DNA of 64,000 nt, from assembly GCA_963723595.1 (NCBI GenBank), contig CAVRRQ010000010.1:1054001-1118000 (forward strand), read 5' to 3'. Positions 18,084-27,286 of the stretch are shown here, in pieces. Made by a program: the position numbers and the translations under genes. The notes under the pieces were generated by a model that saw only the letters and a program-made list of their open reading frames with translations, was not told where the DNA came from and ran no database searches. How positions within the stretch are numbered: the first letter of the stretch is position 1; each line of letters opens with the position of its first letter. Origin of the DNA: RYN-230 sp963723595. GTDB taxonomy: Bacteria > Actinomycetota > Actinomycetes > Streptosporangiales > Streptosporangiaceae.

Positions 18084-19964
18084 TCACGCGCTCCCCCTAG
18101 GGGCCTGTGAAAGCATCGCTGTCGTTGTGTCGTCGTCCAGGAAGCCGCCCGACTGGTGTCGCCACAGCCTGGCGTAGGCTCCGTCGAGACGGAGCAGCTC
18201 TTTATGCGTGCCCTTCTCGATGATCCGGCCGCGATCGAGCACGACGAGCTGGTCCATGCGCGCGACCGTGCTCAGCCGATGCGCGACCACGAGCGCGGTC
18301 CGGCCCTCCATGAGTTGCCACAACGCCTGCTGGACAAGGATCTCGCTTTCCGAGTCCAGCGCGCTGGTTGCCTCGTCGAGCAGCAGGATCGGCGCGTCAC
18401 GCAGGATCGCCCGGGCCAGCGCGACTCGCTGCTGCTGCCCGCCGGACAACTTCACGCCACGCTCGCCGACCATCGTGTCGAATCCGTCCGGCAGGGTGTC
18501 AGCGAACTCTGTCACGTGCGCCGCCTCGGCCGCCTGGTGGATCTCGGCGTCGCTCGCGTGCGGACGCGCGAATGCGATGTTGTCGCGCAGCGTCCGGTGG
18601 AACAGCGCAGGAACCTGCGGCACGTAGGCGATCAGGCTGCGCAGGTCTGACTGGCGCAGCTTGCTGATGTCCTGGCCGCCGATCAGGATCCGGCCCTCCT
18701 TGACATCCATCATCCGCAGCAGAAGACGAGTAAGCGTGGTCTTGCCACCGCCTGACCGGCCGACCAGACCGAGCGTGGTCCCGCTCGGCAGAGCCAAGTC
18801 GAGGCCGGTGAATATCGGCAGTCCGCCTGCGTGCGCGAACGTCACGCGCTCGAAGCGGACGTCGCTCGCCTTCGGCTGCAGCGGCTCGGGCGCGATCGGG
18901 TCAACCACAGTCGGCTGTGTTAGGAGCAACTCGGCGAACTGCGCGGCTTCAGTCAGCGAGCTCTCCAGTGAGCGGTAGATCTGGTTGAACTCGAACATGA
19001 TCTGCGTCGCATTGGAGTAGTACGTGAATGCCACGATGATCGCCTCGATTCCGTGCTTGCCCCCGCCGAGTGCGACTGCAAGCAGCAGACCGAACACGTT
19101 GGTCAGCACGGACGCGGGCGCGACCAGCGTGTCGATGCGCAGGTTCGCGTAGTCCCATGACCGCACCGACTTCCGCCGCTGGTCGGCTACCCGCGACCTG
19201 TGCTCGGCCGCCTCCCGGTCCCCGGCAGCGAACGCCCGGATCGTGTCCATGTTCATCAGACTGTCCGCGACGTGCCCGCACACGCGCGCGATCGCTTCCT
19301 CGCGCTGGTCGACGAGCCTCTGACGACGGCGAATCAGCGGTGCGATGCCGGCGCCGGTGATCGCCATCAGGCCAATGAGCCCGACGACGAGCAACGGGTC
19401 GTACCGCCACAACACCACCGACGCGAACGCCAGCGGCACAAGGCTGCCGACGATGTTGAAGACCAGATTGTCGGCGAAGTCTTCGAACCGGGAAGCGAAG
19501 CTCAGCACCCGCTTGGTCAGCGAACCGGCGAAGTTGTCGTGGAAGAACGCTGCATCCTTCGCCAGCAGCTCGTCCATGCCGATCACGTAGAGGTTCTCGA
19601 TTCCGCGACCGTCGAGGCGATTCAGGCAGTGGATGCCGATCCGCCACAAGATCTCGGCGAAGAGAAGCACGCCCGCGAAGCCGAGCACATACGGCATCGC
19701 CGCACCGATGCCGACGGACCCGTGGCCGACCAAGCGGCCGACCAGGTGAGCGACGATCAGCGGTGCGACGTAGAAGATGCATGTGTTTCCCAGCGCGGGC
19801 AGCAACATCGCAGGCACCGTGAAGCGCCGGAGTCGGGCCATCTGGCGGAAGTAGTAGCGCAGCGCGAGCAGCACCGCCCGCTTCCGGGCCGGTGAGCCGC
19901 GACCACCTTCAGGTGCAGTCATTTGGTCCCATTCCGAGCAACCAGCCTGGCTATGTTGCCCCAT
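18084..19964 (-). CDS. ABC exporter, fused permease-ATPase
   Basis: A 626-residue half-transporter of the MsbA/MDR type. Six transmembrane helices lie in the first 330 residues. The nucleotide-binding domain follows with Walker A GRSGGGKTT (near residue 405), signature LSGGQQQR, Walker B ILLLDEATSALD and the switch histidine in VVAHRLSTVA. It would function as a dimer exporting lipids or drugs. An inner start MTAPEGG at 19922, preceded by GGGA, is an alternative to ATG 19964. No partner gene is adjacent, so a homodimer is likely. Confidence 0.9.
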   Translation of the reverse strand: MGQHSQAGCSEWDQMTAPEGGRGSPARKRAVLLALRYYFRQMARLRRFTVPAMLLPALGNTCIFYVAPLIVAHLVGRLVGHGSVGIGAAMPYVLGFAGVLLFAEILWRIGIHCLNRLDGRGIENLYVIGMDELLAKDAAFFHDNFAGSLTKRVLSFASRFEDFADNLVFNIVGSLVPLAFASVVLWRYDPLLVVGLIGLMAITGAGIAPLIRRRQRLVDQREEAIARVCGHVADSLMNMDTIRAFAAGDREAAEHRSRVADQRRKSVRSWDYANLRIDTLVAPASVLTNVFGLLLAVALGGGKHGIEAIIVAFTYYSNATQIMFEFNQIYRSLESSLTEAAQFAELLLTQPTVVDPIAPEPLQPKASDVRFERVTFAHAGGLPIFTGLDLALPSGTTLGLVGRSGGGKTTLTRLLLRMMDVKEGRILIGGQDISKLRQSDLRSLIAYVPQVPALFHRTLRDNIAFARPHASDAEIHQAAEAAHVTEFADTLPDGFDTMVGERGVKLSGGQQQRVALARAILRDAPILLLDEATSALDSESEILVQQALWQLMEGRTALVVAHRLSTVARMDQLVVLDRGRIIEKGTHKELLRLDGAYARLWRHQSGGFLDDDTTTAMLSQAPRGSA

Positions 19965-20220
19965 GGAAGGCCTTTGCCGCGACTGATTTTCGGCCGCTAC
20001 GGCCAGCCAGATGGTGCCGCAATCGGCACGGATTTTCTCAGTGGATTCCCGTAGCGGGTGGGCTGCCTGCCAGCCATAGGAACACCTCCATGTGGGACTC
20101 CATTCGGCCCGTACGCATTGGCATCGCCAGCTTCCCGGGCCAACTGGACGCCAGTCATTCCCCGGCAGGCGTCGAGCGAGACCTCATAGAGGGTCGGCCG
20201 ACCGGAGACACGCTTGCCAC

Positions 20221-20418
20221 TCAGCGGCCCTGAGAGGTCACCTCGAAGGCGTCGACTCCGTCCGCTCGTAGCTTGGCCACGGCCTCCTGCCGGTCGAGCT
20301 CGTTGCGATCGCCGATGCCGACGCTCCAGCCGAGAGCGCCCAGCCCGGCGGCGACCTCGTATCCGATTCCCTGACCAGCGGCGGCTGCGCCGACGGCACC
20401 GGCGCTGCGTGAGGACGC
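20221..20418 (-). pseudogene. SDR N-terminal fragment
   Basis: Between two in-frame stops the minus strand reads GQGIGYEVAAGLGALGWSVG, then DRNELDRQEAVAKLRADG and VDAFEVTSQG. This is the cofactor-binding start of a short-chain dehydrogenase (GASxGIG region, NADP-selecting loop, LRADG). Only 65 codons survive, with no start codon and no catalytic region. A decayed relic between the ABC exporter and cbiZ. Confidence 0.65.
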
Positions 20419-20462
20419 TTAGATGCGTGTGGCCACGCGGACCGATCCGGGCGGGGGCATGC

Positions 20463-21131
20463 CTATGCGGGGTTGGCCCCGGCGGGGTAACGTACCGCGC
20501 CGGCGTGCACGGCGGAGTGCACGGCACGGGCGATCCGCGCGCCCCATAGTGCCCGCGGTCCGGCGAAGTCCTCAGGTTCGCCCGCCACCGGGGCGGCGAC
20601 ACAGATGGCGTCCGAGGCCGTGCCGGTGGCGCGGAATCCCGCGTCGAGCAGGGCCTGGGTCTTGGCCTCGGTTGCGGTCATGACGGCATTAACGTATGCC
20701 GCGTCGCGCAGCGGCACGGGAACCGAGACGATGATGTTGATGGTGCCCGGACGCCAGACCGGCAGCAGCTCACGATCGGCAGTGCCAGGCGGCACCGCAG
20801 CCCAGGTCGGGACGCGCAGGCCGACCGTGGCCGCGGCGCGCACCCCTTCGTCGTCGCACTGCACGACATCGGCCACCTTGGCCGCGGTGAGCAGCCCGAC
20901 GCCCTCGCCCTTCAGACCAAGGTCGGCGGCCAGCTCAGCTATGTGCACGGCCGGGTCCATGCGGCTGTACCCGGCCGGTACCTGCGCGTTGAGCACCCAC
21001 TCGCGCGGCCCTATCCCGCCACCTGTCAAGCCGCTGGAAATCATCCGGTAACCCGGGCCGGGACCCCACAGCGCCACTGGCAGCACCACCTCGTCCTGGC
21101 GATGCCAGTGCATCTCCAAGTGCATGGGCAC
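20463..21131 (-). CDS. cbiZ: Adenosylcobinamide amidohydrolase
   Basis: A 222-residue CbiZ protein, which opens the nucleotide-loop side of (pseudo)cobamides to adenosylcobyric acid during corrinoid salvage. Family segments are clear: MISSGLTGGGIGPREWVLN, GLLTAAKV, PGTINIIVSVPVPL and ATGTASDAICVA. No other cobamide gene is in view. The upstream region was searched by eye for a cobalamin riboswitch and no B12-box was found. It is the last gene before the first att copy. Confidence 0.88.
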   Translation of the reverse strand: MPMHLEMHWHRQDEVVLPVALWGPGPGYRMISSGLTGGGIGPREWVLNAQVPAGYSRMDPAVHIAELAADLGLKGEGVGLLTAAKVADVVQCDDEGVRAAATVGLRVPTWAAVPPGTADRELLPVWRPGTINIIVSVPVPLRDAAYVNAVMTATEAKTQALLDAGFRATGTASDAICVAAPVAGEPEDFAGPRALWGARIARAVHSAVHAGAVRYPAGANPA

Positions 21132-21532
21132 AGGACATTACTACTGGCTCCTGGCCCACTGGCCAGCGCCACGGGCGAACTTCGCAACCCTCCACCCGAA
21201 CGATTAGTCACCTGCGGTCAGGCCGCGCTCCTGAGCCGGGCTCCGATCCGGCACCCCGACGGTGTACTCAAGCCGGGCGAACCCGCCGATCCCCGGGCAG
21301 CGTTGGTGATCGCGGCCCGGGGCAACCCGCTCCGGGCCGGCTCCAGATGCGGCACGCTGCCGTCAGAGTGTTCAACGGCTTTCCCGACGATCTTGATTGC
21401 CGTGTCATAAACGGATCAGCCCGTGTGGCTGAGTACCGTCGGCTAACGTCGAAAACGACGGTCGGATGGCGATCAGACGATCTTGAAGTCCATCCGGAGG
21501 CTCAAGACATCCGCCCTCACCTGGGCTTATGG
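21132..21532. other. Intergenic region ending in a right-end arm of an older integrative element
   Basis: No gene is recognised. The last about 80 bases contain GACGGTCGGAT..GATCAGACGATCTTGA (21457-21486), resembling the arm repeats left of the att copies at 35.2 and 53.9 kb, then a similar spacer running into the att copy. This implies that an element once ended here from the left. Confidence 0.5.
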
Positions 21533-21576
21533 GTGGGCGCAACTGGGTTCGAACCAGTGACCCCTCGCTTGTAAGG
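21533..21576. repeat. att copy A: 3' half of tRNA-Val(UAC)
   Basis: 44 bases identical to the 3' half of the intact tRNA-Val at 58.8 kb, from the acceptor strand through the T arm (GTTCGAACC) and variable region to the anticodon loop. No 5' half follows, so it is not a gene. It is the leftmost of five displaced copies and marks an integration crossover site. TCGCGCTCCCA (21615-21625), an arm-type repeat, lies 40 bases to its right. Confidence 0.9.
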
Positions 21577-21822
21577 ATTGTTGCCACCACTCCCCCCACC
21601 TGCGGCTTAGCCAATCGCGCTCCCACCTCGCGATGCTCGTTCCGCTGTCAGGTACTCGGGTGGCGGGGCGCCGCGATGGTGCGCTATTCAGTCGTGGACT
21701 CGAAAAGCGGTAACACCTGTGACTACTCGAGGCATCCCCCGCGTGCCTGCGTGAGATCGTCTGGGAACGTCATTTCGCTCAGCTTCTCGGGGTTGTGTCG
21801 ATGCGCGCCGCCTGCGCAGGCA
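21577..21822. other. Left-end region of an integrative element, no gene seen
   Basis: Begins with GATTGTTGCCACCACTCC, almost the same as the sequence right of att copies B and C, then one GCGCTCCCA arm motif. No convincing coding frame. Confidence 0.45.
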
Positions 21823-22689
21823 TCAGTGGTCGGGATCGGCGAAGGTGGGATCGCGATCTTCGTTGAAGGCGCCAATGCCTTCGATGCGATCGGGATGGAC
21901 GGCAGAGCGCCAGTGTTCCTCCATCATGATCGCGATGGCTTGCTCGATCGGCTCGCCCTGGCCCATCCGGACCGCCTGCTTGACGGCCTGCACTGCGGTG
22001 GGTGAGTTGCTCGCGATCTTCCCCGCGATCCGGTAGGCGGCATCGAGGAGCTCGTCTTGTGCGTAAAGCTCGTTGACCATGCCCAGCCGGTGCGCCTCTT
22101 GTGCGCTGATCGGATCGCCGGTCAGCAGCATCTGCATGGCCTTGCCCGGTGGGAGCACGCGCGGGAGCAGAGCCGGCGAGCCGCCACCGGCCGCCAGGCC
22201 GAGCATCGCCTCAGGCTGGCCGAAGATGGCGTTGTCGGACGCGATGATGAAGTCGGTGCTCTGGGCGAGCTCGCAGCCGCCCCCGTAGGCGATCCCGTTG
22301 ACGGCGGTGAAGATCGGCTTCCGCAGTTGGCGCACGGTGTAAAGAGTCCGGTCGAAGTCCTGGCGCTGCCGCAGCCAGTCCTCTTTGGTCATGTCTTTGC
22401 GCTGGCGGAGGTCGCTGCCGACGGAGAAGGCCCGCTGGCCAGCTCCAGTGAGGATGACGGCGCGGACAGCGGGGCGAACCGCGATCGTCTCCAGGATCTC
22501 GGTCAGGCGCGCTCCCATCGCCGTGGTGATCGCGTTATCCGCGTGCGGCCGGTTCATCGTGATGACCGCCACCCTCTTGTCCTGCATGTACTCGACGAGC
22601 ACAGGCAGGTCGGGTTCCTCGGCATCCGACAGCGGTGGGCCGAAGTCGAGTGCCTTCCAGCGGTCAGTGCGTGCTGAGCTCGTAGCCAC
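21823..22689 (-). CDS. Enoyl-CoA hydratase/isomerase family protein
   Basis: A 288-residue crotonase-fold protein. It has the oxyanion-hole segment GAGQRAFSVGSDLRQR, the motif GIAYGGGCELAQSTD with the first catalytic glutamate position, and FGQPEAMLGLAAGGG with the second. It would hydrate or isomerise an acyl-CoA double bond. GTG start with AAGGAG just upstream. It is the last gene of a five-gene minus-strand operon, 17 bases after the DyP peroxidase. Confidence 0.88.
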   Translation of the reverse strand: MATSSARTDRWKALDFGPPLSDAEEPDLPVLVEYMQDKRVAVITMNRPHADNAITTAMGARLTEILETIAVRPAVRAVILTGAGQRAFSVGSDLRQRKDMTKEDWLRQRQDFDRTLYTVRQLRKPIFTAVNGIAYGGGCELAQSTDFIIASDNAIFGQPEAMLGLAAGGGSPALLPRVLPPGKAMQMLLTGDPISAQEAHRLGMVNELYAQDELLDAAYRIAGKIASNSPTAVQAVKQAVRMGQGEPIEQAIAIMMEEHWRSAVHPDRIEGIGAFNEDRDPTFADPDH

Positions 22690-22706
22690 GTCTCCTTCTT
22701 TCCTGT

Positions 22707-24068
22707 TCAGGCGTCTCGGGTGTCCAGCTCAGCTAGCCAGCGCAAGGCCCGGATCCCCGGGGCGAAGCAGTACTCCCCGCCGCGGGTGATCACGAACGGC
22801 GGCATGCTCTTCAGGCGCCGGCGGATCGGTCGCTGAGGGACGGTGAAGGTGCCCGATCCGTCGTTCGCTCCGGCGAGCGGGTCCTTCTCAGCGGGCGCGC
22901 CGATGAAGATGCCGTCGTTCAGCCACTGTGTCTTGACGAACTCAAACTGGCGCTTGGGGTGGGCACCGACGAAGACGAAGACGATGCCGCGGTCCGCGCC
23001 GTCGTCCTCCAGGACGCCTTCGGGCAGCATCGGGCCGTAGCTCGTGCCGCGCCGGAACATATGGTGGAGGCGGACGTCAGTGCTCATCTCGTGATCAAGC
23101 GCGTCCCGGGGGTTCGCCCGCCGGGCATGCGCGCCGGCTGGGCACTTGAATCCGCGCAGATCGTCGCCGTACCCGAAGCGGTTGTTCCGGCCGGGATCCG
23201 CGCCGAGGCCCGGATCGTCACGCTCCGGGCAGAGCGCGAGGGGCGCACCGCTGGGCCAGCGGCCGACCATCTTCGCCCCCAGCAGCGCCTCCTCCTCGCG
23301 GCTCGCCGCCTTGGCCCGGAGATACTGCCGGTAGGCGGCGACCCGGGTGTGCAGCTTACGGAAAACCAGATAGGTGCCGTTGCGCCCGAGGACCTCGGGA
23401 GTTGGCACAGGTCCCGTGCTTCCGGTCTCGTCTGGATAGCCGAGGATGAACTCGCCCGCCTTGATCGGTCGCTCGTCCGGGGCGGGGCCGGGAATTGCGG
23501 TTCCCTCCATAGCTGGTTGCCCGATTCCGTCCTTGAAGCCGAGGGAGGTGCGTCCCGTCGGAAGCTGGTAGCAGTCCTGGCGCCAGATGAGCTCGACACC
23601 GGCTAGCTCAGCGTGCGCGCGGCGCGCCCGCTCGAGCAGGCTTTCCAGTCGCGCGGCATCGGGCGACAGCACCGACAGCGCCACATGCACCTCGGGGCTT
23701 CCGAGTGGCTTCTCCCAGTGGTCAGGGCTGCTCCCGCCGACATCACCCAGCTCTGCCGCGCGGGCCGCCATGCCCTGCCGGAACTCCGGCGCGAAGCTGT
23801 CGAGTGAGTCCTGGGGCACACCCAGCGCCTTCAGCCCCTGATAGGTGAACGCTACCGAGACCCAGGCGTGCTGAGCCGGATCTGATGAAGACCGGGCGGA
23901 CTCGATCACCGGGAGCAGCCGCCTGACCAGCCTGCGTCCCGCCTGACGGTCATCGATGCGGAGCAGGAGGTACGCGCCGACGTAGGAGGCCGGCCGCTGG
24001 TTTATCACCCCGAACTGAATGTCGTCGAGCTCGAGAGCGGTGCTCGCGGACGCACGATCGCTACACAT
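22707..24068 (-). CDS. DyP-type haem peroxidase
   Basis: A 453-residue dye-decolourising peroxidase. The GxxDG motif is GFKDG (distal aspartate D180). The proximal haem histidine is H314 in AGAHARRANPR, preceded by C309, and the distal arginine region is FRRGTSYG. No Tat signal is present and no encapsulin gene is nearby, so it is likely cytoplasmic. The long form is typical of class D or V-like enzymes. Its start overlaps the DUF4331 stop by eight bases, indicating translational coupling. Confidence 0.9.
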   Translation of the reverse strand: MCSDRASASTALELDDIQFGVINQRPASYVGAYLLLRIDDRQAGRRLVRRLLPVIESARSSSDPAQHAWVSVAFTYQGLKALGVPQDSLDSFAPEFRQGMAARAAELGDVGGSSPDHWEKPLGSPEVHVALSVLSPDAARLESLLERARRAHAELAGVELIWRQDCYQLPTGRTSLGFKDGIGQPAMEGTAIPGPAPDERPIKAGEFILGYPDETGSTGPVPTPEVLGRNGTYLVFRKLHTRVAAYRQYLRAKAASREEEALLGAKMVGRWPSGAPLALCPERDDPGLGADPGRNNRFGYGDDLRGFKCPAGAHARRANPRDALDHEMSTDVRLHHMFRRGTSYGPMLPEGVLEDDGADRGIVFVFVGAHPKRQFEFVKTQWLNDGIFIGAPAEKDPLAGANDGSGTFTVPQRPIRRRLKSMPPFVITRGGEYCFAPGIRALRWLAELDTRDA

Positions 24069-25191
24069 GCCCGGGTACCTTCGGGGGATCCGGGTTCGGG
24101 GGCGCCAGGTACGGGAACGTGCGCGACGCGGGCCAGGTTGCCTGATCGACGCCGTCGCGGATGACGGGACCGTTTCCTCCGTTCACGAGAAGCGTGAAGA
24201 TCGTGTCCATCACGTCGTCGTTAAGCGCCCGGCCACCGCAGGTCTGGTGGGTCTCCCCGCGCCTGGCGGCGAGCTCGATCTCAAGGAAGGAACCCAGCTC
24301 CACGTAGGGCTTGGTGACGTCAAGGACGAGGAAGTCCGCGAGGATGAGCTCGGTCAGCGGGTGCGCGTCATCCCCGCGGGCCGGCCAGTCGGTCTTGCCG
24401 TCGAGACCATCCCAGAACGCCAGGTTCGCGTTCAGCCGGGCCCGGTACGCGCCCTCGTAGGCGCGGCTGAGATGGAACGCGTCCTCCATGTTGTAGAGAT
24501 CGCGGATCTCAAGATCGCGGTTAACCGGGTCGAACTGCTTCGGCGCCAGCATCAGGTTGGGCACCTCGGGCCGCCCGGCGCGCTCGAGCCGGATGTTGAG
24601 CCTGCCTCGGGTCAGGGTCTCCCCCACCACGCCATACAGCTCAGCGCGGCCAAATACCGTGCGGTCGACCTCGACGACCAGGCTGAGGATGTTCTTGCCG
24701 TCGAGGTAGATCGCGCTCGGATCGGTGAACGCGAGCTCGCCCGTGGCGATCGTCTTCAGCGCGGCCGGTGCATCCATGATGAACGGATCCCACCGCGGGC
24801 CGGCGAACACGCGGATGCCGTGGGCCTGGCCTCCGCGCTCGTCGTTCACCCTCATCGAAACCGTCTCGCCCCGTGCCGAGCACGCGCCTCCTTGCTCCGG
24901 GCCGCTCGCACCGGGTCCGTTCGCGGGGGCCGAAAACACGCAGTCGATCACGATCTCTTCGCCGGCCACCGTGAACGGCGTAACATCCTCGCGCGCATCC
25001 GCGGTCAGCGGCCGCAGCCGGAAGCGGTAGATGAGCCCGTCGGAGAACGTCGCGGTGGGCAGCGCGAACGGCAGCGTGTTCAGCACCAGCACAAGACGTC
25101 CCGGGTGCTCGGGGCTGGGGAACGCGTACAGGTCGGTGATGTCTGCTGCTGGCTCGGCCATGGCTCGCGGCCCGGAGATGTGATGCGACAT
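24061..25191 (-). CDS. DUF4331 family protein
   Basis: A 376-residue protein starting MSHHISGPRAMAEP, then ITDLYAFPSPEHPGRLVLVL, the DUF4331 opening. Multiple beta-rich segments follow, with LNIRLERAGRPEVPN late in the sequence. The biochemical role of the family is not established. It is embedded in the peroxidase operon, overlapping the DyP start. ATG 25191 is preferred over an upstream start that would add an arginine-rich leader. Confidence 0.82.
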   Translation of the reverse strand: MSHHISGPRAMAEPAADITDLYAFPSPEHPGRLVLVLNTLPFALPTATFSDGLIYRFRLRPLTADAREDVTPFTVAGEEIVIDCVFSAPANGPGASGPEQGGACSARGETVSMRVNDERGGQAHGIRVFAGPRWDPFIMDAPAALKTIATGELAFTDPSAIYLDGKNILSLVVEVDRTVFGRAELYGVVGETLTRGRLNIRLERAGRPEVPNLMLAPKQFDPVNRDLEIRDLYNMEDAFHLSRAYEGAYRARLNANLAFWDGLDGKTDWPARGDDAHPLTELILADFLVLDVTKPYVELGSFLEIELAARRGETHQTCGGRALNDDVMDTIFTLLVNGGNGPVIRDGVDQATWPASRTFPYLAPPNPDPPKVPGHV

Positions 25192-25216
25192 TGTCTGTAG
25201 TTGCTCGCGCGGCCGC

Positions 25217-25762
25217 TCAGGCGTCCGCGGCCTCATCGAGCAGCGGCTTCAGTGCCGGATGCTGCAGCGCCTCCGCGGCCCGCGGATCGTCGAGCACCTG
25301 CTGGAACGCCTCATTCACACGCCGAGCCTTCCGGATCTCCTTCACCGTGCCCGGGTAATTCCGCGCGTAGGCTCCGGCAGTCACCTGAGCGCTCAGGATG
25401 AAATCCTTCACCGCCGCGAGATCGGGAAGGCCTTCGTAGCCCTCGACGTGCCGGAAGATCGAGTCGAAGAGCTGCAGCGGCTTGGCCGCGAAGTCCTCCA
25501 TGTAGGCGTCCCACGGGCCATCGAAGCTTGTCGCGAAGAGCAAGCGCGTGTCGTCGTCGAACAGCACGAACCTCGCTTCGTGAATCGTCGCGATCGGCAG
25601 GTTGTAGTCCCCGGGCCGGTAACCCGAGCTGTCCTGCAGCGTCTGGACCGCTTCCCGAAGGTCGTTCTCGTGGCCCGGCCTGACGCGGAAGAACAAGCTG
25701 AACTCGCTCGCGGAGCCAACACGGACTCCAGGCCCGGGCGTTCCTGTCGAAGGGGTAGCCAA
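25217..25762 (-). CDS. Hypothetical alpha+beta protein of the DyP/DUF4331 operon
   Basis: A 181-residue protein, not assigned to a named family. FSLFFRVRPGHENDLREAV looks like a ferredoxin-like alpha+beta (dimeric barrel) strand-helix. The repeat-like HEARFVLFDDDTRLLFATSFDG is a pattern seen in small haem- or peroxidase-associated barrels. TTG start preceded by AGAGGAG. It lies 26 bases upstream of DUF4331 in the same operon, suggesting an accessory role in the redox pathway. Confidence 0.7.
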   Translation of the reverse strand: MATPSTGTPGPGVRVGSASEFSLFFRVRPGHENDLREAVQTLQDSSGYRPGDYNLPIATIHEARFVLFDDDTRLLFATSFDGPWDAYMEDFAAKPLQLFDSIFRHVEGYEGLPDLAAVKDFILSAQVTAGAYARNYPGTVKEIRKARRVNEAFQQVLDDPRAAEALQHPALKPLLDEAADA

Positions 25763-25795
25763 GATCTTTCTCCTCTCGGTATGGGCGTCACGAGC

Positions 25796-27286
25796 TCAGA
25801 TCACGCCGACCTCGTCTGGCGTCACGAGATGCTCAACCGCCCACATTCCGGTGTGATCGAGTTCGATCGCGGCGACAGCCGCCGCACGGCCCAGGGCGTT
25901 CGCGTACGTGGGGAACGAGAACGGGACCAGCGCGAGTTTCTCGACCGGCATCTCGGCGGCCATAGCGGTCGCGGCCAGCTGTGCGAGCTCGACCGCGCGT
26001 TCCCCCACGACGTGGCAACCCAGGATCGTGTGGAGCTCGCGGTCGATGATCAGCTTGCAGAACCCGGTCGGGCGGCCATCGATGATCGGTCGCGGGAGCG
26101 AGTCGAAAGAAACCGTTGCCGTAGCCACGTCATGGGTCTGGCGGGCGGCCGCCTCGGTCAGCCCGGCCGAGGCGTACTCGGGATCGGTGAAGCTGCCGAT
26201 CGGGCTCACCTGTGGGGGCAGGACGGTAGCCGGTCCGAGGACGGCGTTGGTCGCGGCCACCAGTCCCTCGCGGACCGCCTCGTGCACGACCATCGCGCGC
26301 CCGGTGACGTCGCCCGCGGCGAAAACGTGCGGCGCGGTCGTACGCAGGTATTCATCGACCTGGACGTACCCGTGGGGGTCCGTATGCACGCCGGCCTGGC
26401 CGAGGTTCAACCCGGCGGTGGCGGCGGCCCATCCGGCCGCGACCACCGCCAGCGTGGCTTCGACACTCCGCTGGCCGTCGTCAGCTGAACGGATCAGCCG
26501 CACGCCGGTCGAACAGCGCTCGAAGCGGTCAATCGTCCCGGCGTTCTCGACGACCTGGACGCCGGCCGCGGTCAGCGCGGCCCGGACGGCTGCGGAGACC
26601 TCGTGGTCCTCGCTCACCAGGATGCGTGGACCGATTTCGACCAGATGGACGCGCGTGCCGAACGCGTTGAAAATCGAAGCTACCTGTACGCCGGTCGCTC
26701 CAGCGCCGATCACGATCAGCGACGGCGGCACCGAGGAAAGGTGCCATGCATCGCTGTGCGTGGCGGTCAAGCCGAAGCCTGGGATCGCCAGCGACCGCGG
26801 CGTTCCTCCGCTGCAGATGATGACCTTGTCCGCTTCAAGCCGCGGCGCGCTGTCGCTTACCACGGTGTGGGCGTCGGCGAACCGGGCCGGCCCGGCCTGC
26901 TCGTAGATGGTCACCCCGGCCCGCTCGAGATCGTCGCGCAGCAGCGTATGCCGGCGCACATCTTCGGTCACGTCACGTACCCGTGCCAGTAGCCGAGGGT
27001 AGTCGAGCGAGGGCTCGCCCCCTGCGATCCCATAGAGCGGGAGCTGCCTGGCCTCGCGCATCAGCCGCGCCGCATGGGCGAGCGTCCGGACCGGCACGGG
27101 CCCGTCGTTCGCGGCCATTCCGCCGAACTGATCGCGGGTGATCAGCGCCGTCGTGACACCAAGGCGGGCGGCGCGAAGCGCCGCCACGACGCCGGCCGGT
27201 CCTGCTCCGATGACCGCGACGCCGAACCGCTGGGGAGATGGTGAGGCCACGAGCCCGATCATCCGGGACATCGTGACGGCTGTCAT
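25796..27286 (-). CDS. FAD-dependent pyridine nucleotide oxidoreductase lacking the redox disulfide
   Basis: Two-dinucleotide-binding-domain flavoprotein of about 496 residues. The FAD loop is VIGAGPAGVVAALRAA, the NAD(P)H loop is VIGAGATGVQVAS, the second FAD motif is VFAAGDVTG, and a C-terminal dimerisation domain follows. Where the family has a CxxxxC active site, this protein has QFGGMAANDGPVPVRTLAH with no cysteine. The usual HPxxxE of the dimer domain is also absent. It therefore cannot be a conventional disulfide reductase and may pass electrons from NAD(P)H elsewhere. First gene of the operon; downstream in-frame ATGs exist. Confidence 0.8.
   Translation of the reverse strand: MTAVTMSRMIGLVASPSPQRFGVAVIGAGPAGVVAALRAARLGVTTALITRDQFGGMAANDGPVPVRTLAHAARLMREARQLPLYGIAGGEPSLDYPRLLARVRDVTEDVRRHTLLRDDLERAGVTIYEQAGPARFADAHTVVSDSAPRLEADKVIICSGGTPRSLAIPGFGLTATHSDAWHLSSVPPSLIVIGAGATGVQVASIFNAFGTRVHLVEIGPRILVSEDHEVSAAVRAALTAAGVQVVENAGTIDRFERCSTGVRLIRSADDGQRSVEATLAVVAAGWAAATAGLNLGQAGVHTDPHGYVQVDEYLRTTAPHVFAAGDVTGRAMVVHEAVREGLVAATNAVLGPATVLPPQVSPIGSFTDPEYASAGLTEAAARQTHDVATATVSFDSLPRPIIDGRPTGFCKLIIDRELHTILGCHVVGERAVELAQLAATAMAAEMPVEKLALVPFSFPTYANALGRAAAVAAIELDHTGMWAVEHLVTPDEVGVI

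Noticed and set aside
21132..21460. Cobalamin riboswitch upstream of cbiZ
   Set aside because: No B12-box-like conserved block was found on the minus strand in this stretch.
22707..24068. Encapsulin-loaded DyP peroxidase system
   Set aside because: No encapsulin shell gene nearby and no recognisable C-terminal cargo peptide.
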